From Dyella sp. M7H15-1 (lineage in GTDB: Bacteria > Pseudomonadota > Gammaproteobacteria > Xanthomonadales > Rhodanobacteraceae), in contig NZ_CP035300.1 in the NCBI RefSeq assembly GCF_004114615.1, positions 2,542,001 to 2,606,000 on the forward strand: a DNA stretch of 64,000 bases, read 5' to 3'. Below, piece after piece: positions 1 through 8,712 of the stretch (position 1 is its first letter; each line of letters begins with the position of its first letter). Below the pieces are notes generated by a model, which was given only the letters and a program-made list of their open reading frames with translations, was not told the origin of the DNA and searched no databases. The position numbers and the translations under genes were made by a program.

Positions 1-1
1 G

Positions 2-508
2 TTGTACGCGCAGGGCTACAACAACAAGGATGCCCCTGTTCGCGTCAATCCAGGCATGCTTTGGGAAGAAGCGTATGGCGTGAAAACCAATGCCAGGGAT
101 TTGCTGCGATTTGTTGAGATCAACCTTGGTTTGGTCAACGTGGAACCCAAGCTCAAGCAAGCCATTGAGGACACCCATGTTGGCTACTTCAGGCTGGGTG
201 CCATGACCCAGGATTTGATCTGGGAGCAATTGGCTTACCCTGTGAGCCTGAACGATCTGCTTGAAGGCAGTTCCGACCACGTTGTGCTTCAGAACAACGT
301 GGTAACGCCTTGGCAACCATCGCGGGCTCCGCAACAGGATGTGTTGATCAACAAAACGGGCTCCACCGCAGGTTTTGGCGCTTACGTCGCCTTTATTCCA
401 TCGAAAAAGATGGGCATCGTGCTATTGACCAATCGCAGCAATCCGACAGATGCCAGACTACGTCTCGCGTACACGATTTTGAACGCAGCGAACGCACTGT
501 CGAACTAG
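2..508 (+). CDS. Class C beta-lactamase / serine hydrolase family, C-terminal part
   Basis: The reading frame is open from the left edge, so only the last 168 residues are visible. They match the C-terminal half of AmpC-type serine beta-lactamases: the segment AYGVKTNARDLLRFV is the typical helix region, and NKTGSTAGFGAYVAFIP carries the KTG box (visible residues about 118-120) that lines the active site. The active-site SxxK and YxN motifs lie outside the window. Family members are periplasmic and open beta-lactam rings; close relatives are esterases or DD-peptidases, so resistance cannot be claimed from this part alone. The gene ends convergently with the ribokinase gene only 23 bp away. 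Confidence 0.85.
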   Translation: MYAQGYNNKDAPVRVNPGMLWEEAYGVKTNARDLLRFVEINLGLVNVEPKLKQAIEDTHVGYFRLGAMTQDLIWEQLAYPVSLNDLLEGSSDHVVLQNNVVTPWQPSRAPQQDVLINKTGSTAGFGAYVAFIPSKKMGIVLLTNRSNPTDARLRLAYTILNAANALSN

Positions 509-531
509 CACCACCATCTTGCCACGCGGCT

Positions 532-1431
532 TCATTCGTTACGTTGCCGCGCCAGCAATGCCTCTACCTCTGCCGGATGCGGCATGCCGCCGCGCGCACC
601 CATACGGGTGACCGAAAGGGCGGCGGCAGCGCAGGCTTTGCGTACGGCAATCGATAAGCCTTCGTGTAGGAAGACGGCCAGCGCTGCGTTGAAGGTATCG
701 CCGGCACCCGTGCTGTCGATGGCTTCCACGTGGAAACCACGTTGAAGCTGCGGCTCCTCCTCCTCCCGAAACCACGCACCTTCCGCACCGCGGGTCAACA
801 CGACCGGACAAGGTGCCTGACGCATCAGGTCGCGAAAATCTTCCGACGGATCTGCGCCAAGCAAAACCGCCAGCTCATGCTGGTTTGGCGTCACATAGCG
901 TGCCAACTTCAGCCAATCCGACGGCAATCGCTGCGCAGGCGCAGGGTTCAGAATCACCGGCACCCGCTCCTGCTGTGCGATGCGCAGGGTGGCTTCTATG
1001 GTTTCCAATGGAATTTCCATTTGCATCAGAATTGCGTCGGCGCTTGCAATCTCCGGCCTGGCTTGGTTCACGTGTGCAGCACTGAGTCGCGCATTGGCGC
1101 CTGGCACGACGATGATTTGGTTTTCCCCGCCGGCAACAGTGATGGTGGCGGTTCCGCTACTGCAATCACGGATGCGAGTGATGTGCTGGCTATGGACGCC
1201 TTCCGCGACCAACGCATCGCATAAAGCGTGGGCGAAGCCGTCGTCCCCCACCGCGCCTACCATATGCACGTCGGCGCCCAGGCGTGCCGCCGCAACGGCC
1301 TGATTGCCGCCTTTGCCACCGTGCACGGAAAGAAAGCGTTCGCCAAGCAGGGTTTCGCCGGACGCGGGGAAACGCTGCGCCACGGTGACCAGATCCATAT
1401 TGATGCTGCCGACGACAACAAGACGCGTCAT
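532..1431 (-). CDS. rbsK: Ribokinase (PfkB family)
   Basis: Cytoplasmic sugar kinase of the PfkB family, 299 residues, the usual ribokinase length; it phosphorylates D-ribose to ribose 5-phosphate. The N-terminal GSINMDLV strand, the glycine-rich GGKGGNQAVAAARLGA substrate loop and the C-terminal anion hole and catalytic base motif DSTGAGDTFNAAL are all present. The frame is open 48 bases further upstream, but ATG at 1431 gives the family start MTRLVVVGSIN and is preceded by a GAGAG ribosome-binding site. No rbs transporter or repressor lies beside it, so other pentose or nucleoside-derived substrates are possible. It follows a conserved hypothetical gene on the same strand after about 170 bp. 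Confidence 0.9.
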   Translation of the reverse strand: MTRLVVVGSINMDLVTVAQRFPASGETLLGERFLSVHGGKGGNQAVAAARLGADVHMVGAVGDDGFAHALCDALVAEGVHSQHITRIRDCSSGTATITVAGGENQIIVVPGANARLSAAHVNQARPEIASADAILMQMEIPLETIEATLRIAQQERVPVILNPAPAQRLPSDWLKLARYVTPNQHELAVLLGADPSEDFRDLMRQAPCPVVLTRGAEGAWFREEEEPQLQRGFHVEAIDSTGAGDTFNAALAVFLHEGLSIAVRKACAAAALSVTRMGARGGMPHPAEVEALLARQRNE

Positions 1432-1603
1432 GGAGGTTCTCTCAGTATGTTTACCGGAGAGCGTAAAGCCACAGGCCATGCTGTAGTAGTCGCTACGTGT
1501 CAGCGCACGGATAGGATGTCGGTGCGCTGCGGAAAAACGTCCAGCGAAAGTAGACTAGTTGCTGCCGTTGTCGGAGCTGGAGCCAGCAATGATGATGATC
1601 TCA

Positions 1604-2215
1604 CTATGCCCGGCCGACGTCGGAATCACCCTGCAATAACGGTGGTGGCGCACCAGCGACGGCTAGTAGAGACTGTGCATAGCCGTCTTCCATCGTCACC
1701 GTCGACACTTCATCCCAGGCGAAGAAAGAAGGCTCACGCAACCACTCTGCATCGGGGGTGATTTCCTGCATATTGAAACCATCCTCCTCAACGCTGACCA
1801 ATCGGCCGATGTAGCAAACTTCCGATTCGTCTTCGCTATCCACGTGTACACCGATCACCGGCGCCATCGCGCTAGCCGCTTGTACCACTTCACGAATGCT
1901 GTCGAGCGGAAAGTTGCGCGGGAGCCGTGGTACTAAGTTCTTCAATACCAGCGCCTTCTCCATGAAGTGGCTGTGTTTGTCAGGTGTTTCCAGCTCGGAG
2001 ATGTCGCGGTGCCGCATGATGTACATGCCGTCGTAGGTGATGCCATCACCCACGACCCACAACAGGAAAAATTCCCGACCCACACTGCCGACGTAACCGC
2101 AGAAGCTGCCGTGTTCGAGTTCGCCGCGCCATAGACGCACCAACTGCTGCTTCTGTTGCGCTTCGCGGAGTTGCGCACGCTGGCCGGTGGTCTTCAGTTC
2201 AATAATCTTGCCCAT
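1604..2215 (-). CDS. Conserved hypothetical protein, 203 aa
   Basis: I do not recognise a named domain. The protein is soluble (no signal peptide or membrane segment), starts MGKIIELKTTGQRAQLREAQ, contains beta-rich stretches such as GSFCGYVGSVGREFFLLWVV and VIGVHVDSEDESEVCYIGRL, and ends in an acidic tail. The alternating hydrophobic pattern suggests Sm-like or split-barrel folding, which is only an impression. It lies directly downstream of hslU on the same strand after a 110-bp AT-rich spacer, so it may be read with the hsl genes or from its own promoter there. Confidence refers to it being a real gene. Confidence 0.75.
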   Translation of the reverse strand: MGKIIELKTTGQRAQLREAQQKQQLVRLWRGELEHGSFCGYVGSVGREFFLLWVVGDGITYDGMYIMRHRDISELETPDKHSHFMEKALVLKNLVPRLPRNFPLDSIREVVQAASAMAPVIGVHVDSEDESEVCYIGRLVSVEEDGFNMQEITPDAEWLREPSFFAWDEVSTVTMEDGYAQSLLAVAGAPPPLLQGDSDVGRA

Positions 2216-2325
2216 TTGGACATTTTACCAGAGAGGGGACCGGCAGCTTGTTTACAGCCCGCTAAGTGCAAGTGGTTGTTTAATTTTTACTTTTTAAACA
2301 GTAGGTTGTATTGAATGGTAGGCGC

Positions 2326-3666
2326 TTAGAGGATGTACCGGCTGAGATCCTCGTCACGAACCAGGCTGCCAAGGTTCTTATCCACATATTCGGCGTTGAT
2401 CAGGTAGTTTTCGCCGGATTTGTCCGCAGCTTCGTAGGAGATCTTTTCCAGAAGGCGCTCCATCACCGTGTGCAGGCGGCGAGCGCCGATATTCTCGGTG
2501 CGTTCATTTACCTGGTAGGCGACCTCGGCCAGGCGATCGACCCCGGACTCATCGAAGTTCAGGGTCACGCCCTCGGTACCCAGCAAGGCCACGTATTGCT
2601 TGGTGAGAGCGTTGTGCGGTTCGCGCAAGATGCGCTTGAAGTCGTCGACCGACAGGGCGGACAACTCCACGCGGATCGGCAGGCGGCCCTGCAACTCCGG
2701 GATCAGGTCCGACGGCTTGGCCAGCGAAAACGCACCAGAGGCGATGAAAAGCATGTGATCGGTCTTGATCGGACCGTACTTGGTGGACACGGTGGAGCCT
2801 TCCACCAGCGGCAGCAAGTCACGCTGTACGCCTTCGCGGCTGACGCCAGCCCCGCCCCATTCGGAGCGTTGTGCAATCTTGTCGATCTCGTCGATGAAGA
2901 CGATGCCGTTCTGCTCGGCGGCTTCCATCGCCTGGGCGCGGACCTCCTCGTCGTTGAGCAAGCGCGCGGCCTCCTCTTCGATCAGCAGCGGGCGGGCGGC
3001 CTTGATGGCCAGCTTGCGCTTCTGCGTCTTGGCGCCGCCCAGGTTTTGGAACATCTGGCGCAACTGCTGACCCATTTCCTCCATGCCTGGCGGCGACATG
3101 ATTTCCACGCCGACATTCATGCTCACGTCCAGCTCGATCTCGCGTTCGTTCAGCGCACCTTCGCGCAATTGTTTGCGCAGCTTCTGGCGTGTTTCGGTTT
3201 CGATCGCGCTGGCCGGTGCCGGGTCGTGGCTCCAGTCGCTGGGAGCCTGGCGGCGTGGCAGTAGTGCATCCAGGATGCGATCTTCAGCGCGATCCTCGGC
3301 TTGCGTGCGCACGCGTTTCATTGCCTGCTCACGCGTGAGCTTGTACGCGACATCGGCAAGATCGCGCACGATCGATTCTACATCCTTGCCGACATACCCT
3401 ACCTCTGTGAACTTGGTTGCTTCCACCTTCACGAACGGCGCGTTGGCCAGCGTAGCCAGGCGGCGGGCGATTTCGGTCTTGCCCACGCCGGTAGGACCGA
3501 TCATCAGGATGTTCTTCGGCGTTACTTCTTCGCGCAGCGCCGGCTCAAGCTGCATACGGCGCCAGCGATTGCGCAGCGCAATGGCCACGGCTCGCTTGGC
3601 GTCATGTTGGCCGATGATGTAGCGGTCGAGTTCGTTGACGATTTCGCGTGGGGTAAGTTCTGACAT
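2326..3666 (-). CDS. hslU: ATP-dependent protease ATPase subunit HslU (ClpY)
   Basis: AAA+ unfoldase, 446 residues, which caps the HslV peptidase and feeds it unfolded substrates. It shows the family N-terminus [20 protein letters not shown], Walker [16 protein letters not shown], an intermediate domain rich in charged helices, Walker [12 protein letters not shown], sensor-2 [17 protein letters not shown], and the conserved C-terminus DEDLSRYIL that inserts into HslV to switch it on. The frame is open 102 bases upstream, but those residues look like non-coding repeat sequence; ATG 3666 matches the family start. hslV lies 88 bp upstream on the same strand, a conserved pair. Confidence 0.98.
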   Translation of the reverse strand: MSELTPREIVNELDRYIIGQHDAKRAVAIALRNRWRRMQLEPALREEVTPKNILMIGPTGVGKTEIARRLATLANAPFVKVEATKFTEVGYVGKDVESIVRDLADVAYKLTREQAMKRVRTQAEDRAEDRILDALLPRRQAPSDWSHDPAPASAIETETRQKLRKQLREGALNEREIELDVSMNVGVEIMSPPGMEEMGQQLRQMFQNLGGAKTQKRKLAIKAARPLLIEEEAARLLNDEEVRAQAMEAAEQNGIVFIDEIDKIAQRSEWGGAGVSREGVQRDLLPLVEGSTVSTKYGPIKTDHMLFIASGAFSLAKPSDLIPELQGRLPIRVELSALSVDDFKRILREPHNALTKQYVALLGTEGVTLNFDESGVDRLAEVAYQVNERTENIGARRLHTVMERLLEKISYEAADKSGENYLINAEYVDKNLGSLVRDEDLSRYIL

Positions 3667-3754
3667 AGCCGGGAATCTAAATAGGGGGTAGGGAATGGGA
3701 AGAGCAAGAGCGCGGGATGAAGGGTTTTCGCCCCCCCTATTCCCGACGTCCCAT
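3667..3754. repeat. Purine-rich imperfect inverted repeat between hslV and hslU
   Basis: The gap between the two protease genes holds GGGGGTAGGGAATGGGAA-type sequence and, further right, the facing pyrimidine run CCCCCCCTATTCCC and GTCCCATTC. The arms can pair into a long imperfect hairpin in the hslVU message. Similar purine-rich repeats fill the xerC-hslV gap. A role in transcript stability or partial termination is inference only. Confidence 0.45.
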
Positions 3755-4288
3755 TCACAGCTCTTCAATCGTGGTGTTGTGATTGGTGTAGATACAGATG
3801 TCGCCGGCGATCTTCAGCGAGCGCTCCACGATGGCACGCGCATCGAGCTCGGTGTTGTGCATCAAGGCCAGCGCGGCCGATTGCGCGTATGGGCCACCGG
3901 AGCCGATCGCGATCAGGCCATGCTCGGGTTCAAGCACGTCACCGTTGCCGGAGATCAGCAGCGAAGCTTCTTTGTCGGCCACGGCAAGCATCGCTTCCAG
4001 GCGCCCAAGGCGGCGATCGGTGCGCCACTCCTTGGCCATCTCGACGGCGGCACGGGTGAGGTTGCCACTGTGCTTGTCCAGCTTCTGCTCGAACAGTTCG
4101 AACAGGGTGAAGGCATCGGCGGTGGCACCGGCGAAACCGGCCAGCACATCGCCCTTGCCTAGACGGCGGATCTTGCGGGCATTGGCTTTCATCACGGTAT
4201 TGCCCAGCGTGACTTGGCCGTCGCCGCCGATCACGACACGACCATGGTGGCGCACCGAGACGATGGTAGTGGCGTGGAACGATTCCAT
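3755..4288 (-). CDS. hslV: ATP-dependent protease peptidase subunit HslV (ClpQ)
   Basis: Threonine peptidase with proteasome beta fold, 177 residues, forming the double-hexamer chamber of HslVU. The core motif TTIVSVR follows a leader MESFHA, so the catalytic N-terminal threonine (Thr7 of the precursor) must be exposed by removal of six residues rather than of the initiator methionine alone as in E. coli. Other conserved parts include [14 protein letters not shown] and [20 protein letters not shown] 4288 was preferred to an in-frame start 48 bases upstream because the latter adds unrelated residues. It is transcribed ahead of hslU in the xerC-hslV-hslU direction. Confidence 0.97.
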   Translation of the reverse strand: MESFHATTIVSVRHHGRVVIGGDGQVTLGNTVMKANARKIRRLGKGDVLAGFAGATADAFTLFELFEQKLDKHSGNLTRAAVEMAKEWRTDRRLGRLEAMLAVADKEASLLISGNGDVLEPEHGLIAIGSGGPYAQSAALALMHNTELDARAIVERSLKIAGDICIYTNHNTTIEEL

Positions 4289-4344
4289 GTGAGGCTCCGG
4301 CAAAGACGTTGAACGCTGAACGTGGGGATGGGGCAAGGCCAGTT

Positions 4345-4440
4345 CAATGAGCCAGGAGTGAGTGGAGAGAAGAGAGAGAAGGCTCAGGCGGCCGCGGATG
4401 GGCTTTTCTATTACTTCTCACTTCTCTCCACTCCTCGTTT
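4345..4440. repeat. Purine-rich imperfect inverted repeat between xerC and hslV
   Basis: GAGTGAGTGGAGAGAAGAG is followed about 40 bp later by the facing sequence CTTCTCACTTCTCTCCACTC. The same GAGTGGAGAG core appears again upstream of aroE near 10363. It is probably a decayed interspersed repeat. It could form a hairpin in the message between xerC and hslV. Confidence 0.45.
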
Positions 4441-5316
4441 CTTCGCACGTGGATGCGCGGCGTCATACACCTTGGCCAGATGCTGGAAATCCAGATGCGT
4501 ATAGATCTGGGTGGTGGCGATGTCCGCATGGCCAAGCAACTCCTGCACCGCGCGCAGATCTCCGGAGGATTCCAGCATATGGCTGGCAAAGGTATGTCGC
4601 AGCAAATGCGGATGTACGTGCTTGGCGAAACCCTGTCGCAACGCAAGGGTTTTCATCCGTGCCTGCACGGCACGCGGACTGATCGGTGCGCCATGGCGAC
4701 CACGGAATACCGGCGAGTTAGGCTCGCGTCCCTCGAATTCACCCCATGCACACAGCGCTGCCATCGCATGACGGCCTACTGGCACGATACGCGTCTTGCG
4801 TCCCTTGCCCAGCACGCGCACCTCACCCGCTTCCAGATCAAGGTCCATCCAGCACAATCCGATCAGCTCGGACAAGCGCAGGCCAGAGGAGTAAAACAAT
4901 TCCAGCATGGCGCGATCGCGCAAGTTCAGTGCTTCGCCACCCTCGCCTTCCACCAATGCGGTGGCTTCGTCGACGTCCAGCACTTGCGGTAGTTTGCGGT
5001 GTACTTTTGGGCCATGCACACCGGCAAGCGGGTCATGCGTGAGCAAGCCTTCGCGCGTGAGCTGGCGGAACAAGCTGCGACACGATGACAACAATCGCTG
5101 CAGACTCTTGGGCGACAAACCGCCGCGATGCTCCGCAGCGATAAAGCCGCGCATGCGGTGGGGTATCAGCGCATCGAACGAAGGGAGCTGTTGCGTCTGC
5201 ATGTAACGCAACAGCTTGGCCAGATCGCGGCGATAGGCTTCGATAGTGTGCGGTGACGCCTTGCGTTCGTTGGCCAGCCGCGCAAGCCATGCATCGATCT
5301 GGCCCCGGATATCCAC
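4411..5316 (-). CDS. xerC: Tyrosine recombinase XerC
   Basis: Site-specific recombinase, 301 residues, which with XerD resolves chromosome dimers at dif. The N-terminal SAM-like DNA-binding domain (about residues 1-90) is followed by the catalytic domain with the first arginine in [12 protein letters not shown], the lysine region [32 protein letters not shown] containing the H-x-x-R pair, [18 protein letters not shown] with the second histidine and the nucleophilic tyrosine. The start ATG 5316 lies 8 bp after the stop of the DUF484 gene, so the two are co-transcribed, as in the E. coli dapF-yigA-xerC order. Context favours XerC over XerD. Confidence 0.95.
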   Translation of the reverse strand: MDIRGQIDAWLARLANERKASPHTIEAYRRDLAKLLRYMQTQQLPSFDALIPHRMRGFIAAEHRGGLSPKSLQRLLSSCRSLFRQLTREGLLTHDPLAGVHGPKVHRKLPQVLDVDEATALVEGEGGEALNLRDRAMLELFYSSGLRLSELIGLCWMDLDLEAGEVRVLGKGRKTRIVPVGRHAMAALCAWGEFEGREPNSPVFRGRHGAPISPRAVQARMKTLALRQGFAKHVHPHLLRHTFASHMLESSGDLRAVQELLGHADIATTQIYTHLDFQHLAKVYDAAHPRAKKRGVERSEK

Positions 5317-5324
5317 GACCGTAC

Positions 5325-6008
5325 TCAGGCACCGTCTTTCAGGCGTGCCAGCGCGGCAGTTACCGTGGCCGCAATCATCTTCAGGAACATCGTGCCCATG
5401 CCGGGCTGGAAGTGATCCGGATCTTGACTGCCGATCGCCAGCAGACCCAGTTCACCCAATGACATCACGGCGGCGGAGCGAATCTCCGGCGCACGCTGGC
5501 CGAACAAGCGGTAGAGGCGTTCAGCGGAAAGCCGGCCGGACATGGGTTCATGGTGGGCAAGAAAATCCACGAACTCCGGCATGGCAGTGCGCCCGCCTGG
5601 TTCGTGCAGCAGCCAGTCCGCCGGCGGCAGGATCAGGTCGCCGAACAGCACCAGCCGGATCTGGTCGGTGCCAAAATCTTCGGAGAGCTTGGCCACCACA
5701 CTGCGCACCGCGACGGCCGAGGTATTGGCGCGCAGCACCGCCACGTTAAGCTCGTGCACGCGCTGCATCAGGCGTTCGTTCTCGGTAGCGATCGTGGTCA
5801 GTTCCGCCAGTTTGCGTTCCAGTTCGCTGTTCTTGTCGCGCAATGTCTGCAGTTGATACGCAGCCAGCGAAGCCACTGTGCCCTGTTCGCGCGGCAGAGT
5901 CAGGAGCGTCGCCAGTTCCGGATAGTCACTGAGAAAGTCCGGATATTTGCGCAGGTAGGTGGCTACATCGCTGGCTTTGATCGTGTCTTTGAGCAGTGCG
6001 TTAGTCAT
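5325..6008 (-). CDS. DUF484 family protein (YigA-like, GAF-like)
   Basis: 227-residue cytoplasmic protein of the DUF484 family, which has a GAF-like fold and is nearly always encoded between dapF and xerC. It has the typical N-terminus with DVATYLRKYPDFLSDYPEL, then a coiled-coil stretch (about residues 50-95, QLQTLRDKNSELERKLAEL) and a C-terminal GAF-like region with SLGELGLLAIGSQDPDHF. The biochemical role of the family is unknown; signal sensing linked to recombination or cell division is only a guess from position. It lies 8 bp upstream of xerC. Confidence 0.9.
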   Translation of the reverse strand: MTNALLKDTIKASDVATYLRKYPDFLSDYPELATLLTLPREQGTVASLAAYQLQTLRDKNSELERKLAELTTIATENERLMQRVHELNVAVLRANTSAVAVRSVVAKLSEDFGTDQIRLVLFGDLILPPADWLLHEPGGRTAMPEFVDFLAHHEPMSGRLSAERLYRLFGQRAPEIRSAAVMSLGELGLLAIGSQDPDHFQPGMGTMFLKMIAATVTAALARLKDGA

Positions 6009-6086
6009 ACGCGAAACCTCGAACCGGAAAACGCGGGGGCATATTCATACTGCCGGAACTGAATGTGCGATGGACGCGCTGGCGCA

Positions 6087-6935
6087 TCAATCACCTGCTT
6101 GCCAGTCTAGCCATTCACCTTCGAACACAAAGCTGGCAGGACCGGTCATCCACAGGTGTTCACCGGGGCCGACCCAGTCGATCTGCAGGTTGCCGCCCGG
6201 CAAATCCACCTGCACTTGGACTTCGACTTCGCCGCGTTGTCGCAGCACCGCCATCGCCGCACAGGCGCCGGTGCCGCAAGCGAGCGTCCAGCCAGAACCG
6301 CGCTCGTGCACGCGTAAGCGGACGTGGCGCGGGCTGAGTTTCTGTACAAAGTCGGTGTTGGCGCCTTCGCGAAAACGCGAATGGCCGGTCAGGGCAGGGC
6401 CAAGCCGCGCCAATGCCGGGGCGGAAAGATCGTCCACGACCACGACGGCGTGTGGATTGCCCATTGACGCGGCACCGATTTCCAGCGTCTGGCCGTCCAC
6501 CTCCAGGATGTAGCGCGCGGAGGCATGCGGGGCATCGAAGGGAATGCGCGCCGGATCGAAGATCGGCTCGCCCATGTCCACCATGACATGATGCGCATCG
6601 ACCAGACGCACCGCTACCGGACCCGACGGGCTTTGGATCTGCACGGTCTTGCCCAGCGGCAGGGCACCAGCACGGTGCAACCACGCGGCGACACAGCGCA
6701 CGCCATTGCCACATTGTCCAGAGGGCGAGCCGTCGGCATTCCAGATGCCGTAATAAAACACACTAGCACCATCGCGCGCCGGCTCAACGCTCAGCAACTG
6801 ATCGAAGCCGATGCCAGTATGCCTATCGGCCATGGCGCGGATCGTGGCGGCACTCAACACCAGTGCGCCACCGCGGCTGTCGATCACGACAAAGTCGTTA
6901 CCGCTGCCATGCATCTTGGAAAATGGTAAGACCAT
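6087..6935 (-). CDS. dapF: Diaminopimelate epimerase
   Basis: Cofactor-independent epimerase, 282 residues, converting LL- to meso-diaminopimelate for lysine and peptidoglycan synthesis. The start MVLPFSKMHGSGNDFVVID is the family N-terminus. Both catalytic cysteines are visible: one in GSPSGQCGNGVRC and one in TLACGTGACAAM. The frame runs 174 bases further upstream through the lptM gene, but ATG 6935 is the family start and follows the lptM stop by 13 bp. The gap of 78 bp to the DUF484 gene contains no obvious terminator, consistent with one operon lptM-dapF-DUF484-xerC. Confidence 0.97.
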   Translation of the reverse strand: MVLPFSKMHGSGNDFVVIDSRGGALVLSAATIRAMADRHTGIGFDQLLSVEPARDGASVFYYGIWNADGSPSGQCGNGVRCVAAWLHRAGALPLGKTVQIQSPSGPVAVRLVDAHHVMVDMGEPIFDPARIPFDAPHASARYILEVDGQTLEIGAASMGNPHAVVVVDDLSAPALARLGPALTGHSRFREGANTDFVQKLSPRHVRLRVHERGSGWTLACGTGACAAMAVLRQRGEVEVQVQVDLPGGNLQIDWVGPGEHLWMTGPASFVFEGEWLDWQAGD

Positions 6936-6948
6936 GACGAATAGGAGA

Positions 6949-7143
6949 TCAGCTTCCGCTGAGCGGCTTGGTGACAACGCTGCTGGAACTGGCTGGTTGA
7001 GCCGCCGTGCTTGCGTGCACCGGTGCGGGTTTTGCCGGCGGCGCGGGAGTCGGTGGCGGCATATAGAGTGGGCCTTTGTTGCCGCAGCCGGGGATCGCTG
7101 CGAAAGCAAGGCAGGCCGATAGCAGCAAGATCGATCGGCGCAT
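6949..7143 (-). CDS. lptM: LptM-type (YifL) small lipoprotein
   Basis: 64-residue lipoprotein. The signal peptide MRRSILLLSACLAFAAIPGC ends in a lipobox with the modified cysteine at residue 20, followed by GNKGPLYMPPP, the diagnostic GxKGPLY motif of the YifL/LptM family, and then a low-complexity proline/alanine/serine tail. LptM assists maturation of the LptD-LptE outer-membrane lipopolysaccharide translocon in E. coli; the same role here is inferred from family and from the conserved position just upstream of dapF. ATG 7143 was chosen over a longer frame because it begins the signal peptide. Confidence 0.88.
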   Translation of the reverse strand: MRRSILLLSACLAFAAIPGCGNKGPLYMPPPTPAPPAKPAPVHASTAAQPASSSSVVTKPLSGS

Positions 7144-7259
7144 AGTGCAAAGTCCTAGGGAAACGCTGTCAGTATAGCCAAGCATTCCAGGGTGCGATCG
7201 CGGCAGCATTTATCATGTGCAGCAGATTGCACAGGATATGTGGGTATTGGGAGTCGTCA

Positions 7260-7949
7260 ATGAACTGGAATGAATTACTGCGCCTGCCGGCGACCTTGCT
7301 TGCCATCCTGGCCGGCATCGTCTTGCTGGTTGCCTTGGCCCAGCTACTGGCGGCGCGTCAGCACGTGCGCGATCGACGCCGCCTTATGGCGAGCGGCCAT
7401 GCGTTGCTGATGCTGGTGTTTCTGCTGCTGGCCATCTTCCTCGGCGGCCTGGCCATGTCGCTGCGGGGCTATCGCTTCCTGAGTGAGGAGGTGCCTGTGG
7501 TACAGATCGATGCACGTATCCTCTCGCCACAGCGCTGGGTACTCATACTCACCTGGCCGGATGGCGCCACGCGCCAGGTGACGCTCTCAGGCGATGACTT
7601 CCAGGTTGATGCCATCGTGCTGAAGTGGAAGTTGCCCGCCATGCTGGCAGGCTTGCCGCCGTTGTACCGGCTGGATCGCATCTCCGGGCGTTATGACGAT
7701 GCGAATCAGGACATGACGGCATCTCGCACGGTTATCGATTTCAGCCAGGCGGGTCAGGGCGACGTGCTCGATCTGAAAAAGCAGACCCCGGCCTGGTGGC
7801 CCGAGGTGGATGCGGTGTTTGGCAGCGGAGCCTTCTTGCCGTTGGTGGATGGCGGGCATTACAGCGTGGATTTGATGCGTACCGGGGCGCTGGTGGCGCG
7901 CCCGGACAAGGCCACGCAGCAAAGGATCGGGCAACCGTTGGGCGGTTGA
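7260..7949 (+). CDS. Conserved inner-membrane protein with two N-terminal TM helices
   Basis: 229-residue protein that begins MNWNELLRLPATLLAILAGI. Two strongly hydrophobic helices lie at about residues 8-32 and 45-72 (HALLMLVFLLLAIFLGGLAM), and the remainder is a soluble domain with an immunoglobulin-like beta pattern (PQRWVLILTWPDGATRQVTL) probably facing the periplasm. Similar Xanthomonadales proteins are often labelled 'efflux pump protein', for which I see no direct support. ATG 7260 was chosen because the upstream 15 codons are unlike coding sequence. It is divergent from lptM and its stop overlaps a CAACCG-TTGGG-CGGTTG hairpin (7932-7948). Confidence 0.75.
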   Translation: MNWNELLRLPATLLAILAGIVLLVALAQLLAARQHVRDRRRLMASGHALLMLVFLLLAIFLGGLAMSLRGYRFLSEEVPVVQIDARILSPQRWVLILTWPDGATRQVTLSGDDFQVDAIVLKWKLPAMLAGLPPLYRLDRISGRYDDANQDMTASRTVIDFSQAGQGDVLDLKKQTPAWWPEVDAVFGSGAFLPLVDGGHYSVDLMRTGALVARPDKATQQRIGQPLGG

Positions 7950-7966
7950 TCTTGGCCGCTTTTTGA

Positions 7967-8443
7967 TCACTTCAGAAGCTTTTCGTAGCGATAAGCATCC
8001 GATCCATCTTCGTAAAAACCTTTCACCACCGGACCGAAGCGGTGATAGCCCAGCCGTTCATACAGGCGCACGGCGGTTTTGTTATCCGTGCGCACTTCCA
8101 GGTGCAAGGCGTGACAGTGGCGCTGACGGGCTGTCGCCTCGGCGGCTTCGATCAGCGCCGTGCCCACACCTTTGCCGCGTGTTTCCGGCAGACTGGCAAT
8201 CGAATACAGCCGCGCCACGCGACTGCCCTTGCGGAAGAACACCAGCGCTGTGCCAAGAAAGCGGCGATGGTTGGCACTGGCGACCAGCACGTGCGCAGTG
8301 TTGCTATCTAGGTGGCGACGAAATTGCGCACGACTCACCCGGTCGCTGTCGAAGGTGGCTTGCTCCAGTGCGACCAGATCATCGAGATCGGAAAGTTCGG
8401 CTCGGCGCACCCGCACGGCGGTGGTTGCTGGCGATGGGGTCAT
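7967..8443 (-). CDS. GNAT family N-acetyltransferase (RimI-like)
   Basis: 158-residue acetyl-CoA-dependent acetyltransferase. The fold is recognisable from VRVRRAELSDLDDLVALEQ, then the acetyl-CoA pyrophosphate loop LPETRGKGVGTALI (Q/RxxGxG/A type), HALHLEVRTDNKTAVRLYERLGY typical of RimI-like enzymes, and an ending YEDGSDAYRYEKLLK. ATG 8443 is used; a TTG five codons upstream is an alternative. It is divergent from an RLAN/ATP-grasp ligase gene 269 bp away. GNAT genes are known neighbours of RLAN-type ligases in predicted peptide-tagging systems, so it may modify the same product. The substrate is unknown. Confidence 0.85.
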   Translation of the reverse strand: MTPSPATTAVRVRRAELSDLDDLVALEQATFDSDRVSRAQFRRHLDSNTAHVLVASANHRRFLGTALVFFRKGSRVARLYSIASLPETRGKGVGTALIEAAEATARQRHCHALHLEVRTDNKTAVRLYERLGYHRFGPVVKGFYEDGSDAYRYEKLLK

Positions 8444-8712
8444 CAGGGTTCTCGTCAAACGCGCCGGTGGTCGGTCGCCTGGTGCAAGTCACTGGGGTCG
8501 AGTAAGCGCAGCACTGTAGTGCAGAGCGCGCGGGAAAGCATCCGGCCAAGGTCATCCTTCAGTTCGTGAGGGCCTTCGGCGGAATGCGCGTTTAGTCCCG
8601 CTTCAGTGCATACCCTTGTGCACCTTGCCGAGGTACAAGACACTGCTACCTTGCGCTGCGCCGCCTCGTGCCCCTACGCGACGACGTCTTTCTTCTAGTC
8701 TTCCGAGGTGTC

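Noticed and set aside
2311-3264. 317-codon open frame on the plus strand antisense to hslU
   Set aside because: It is a shadow of hslU in GC-rich sequence, with composition unlike real proteins and no ribosome-binding site.
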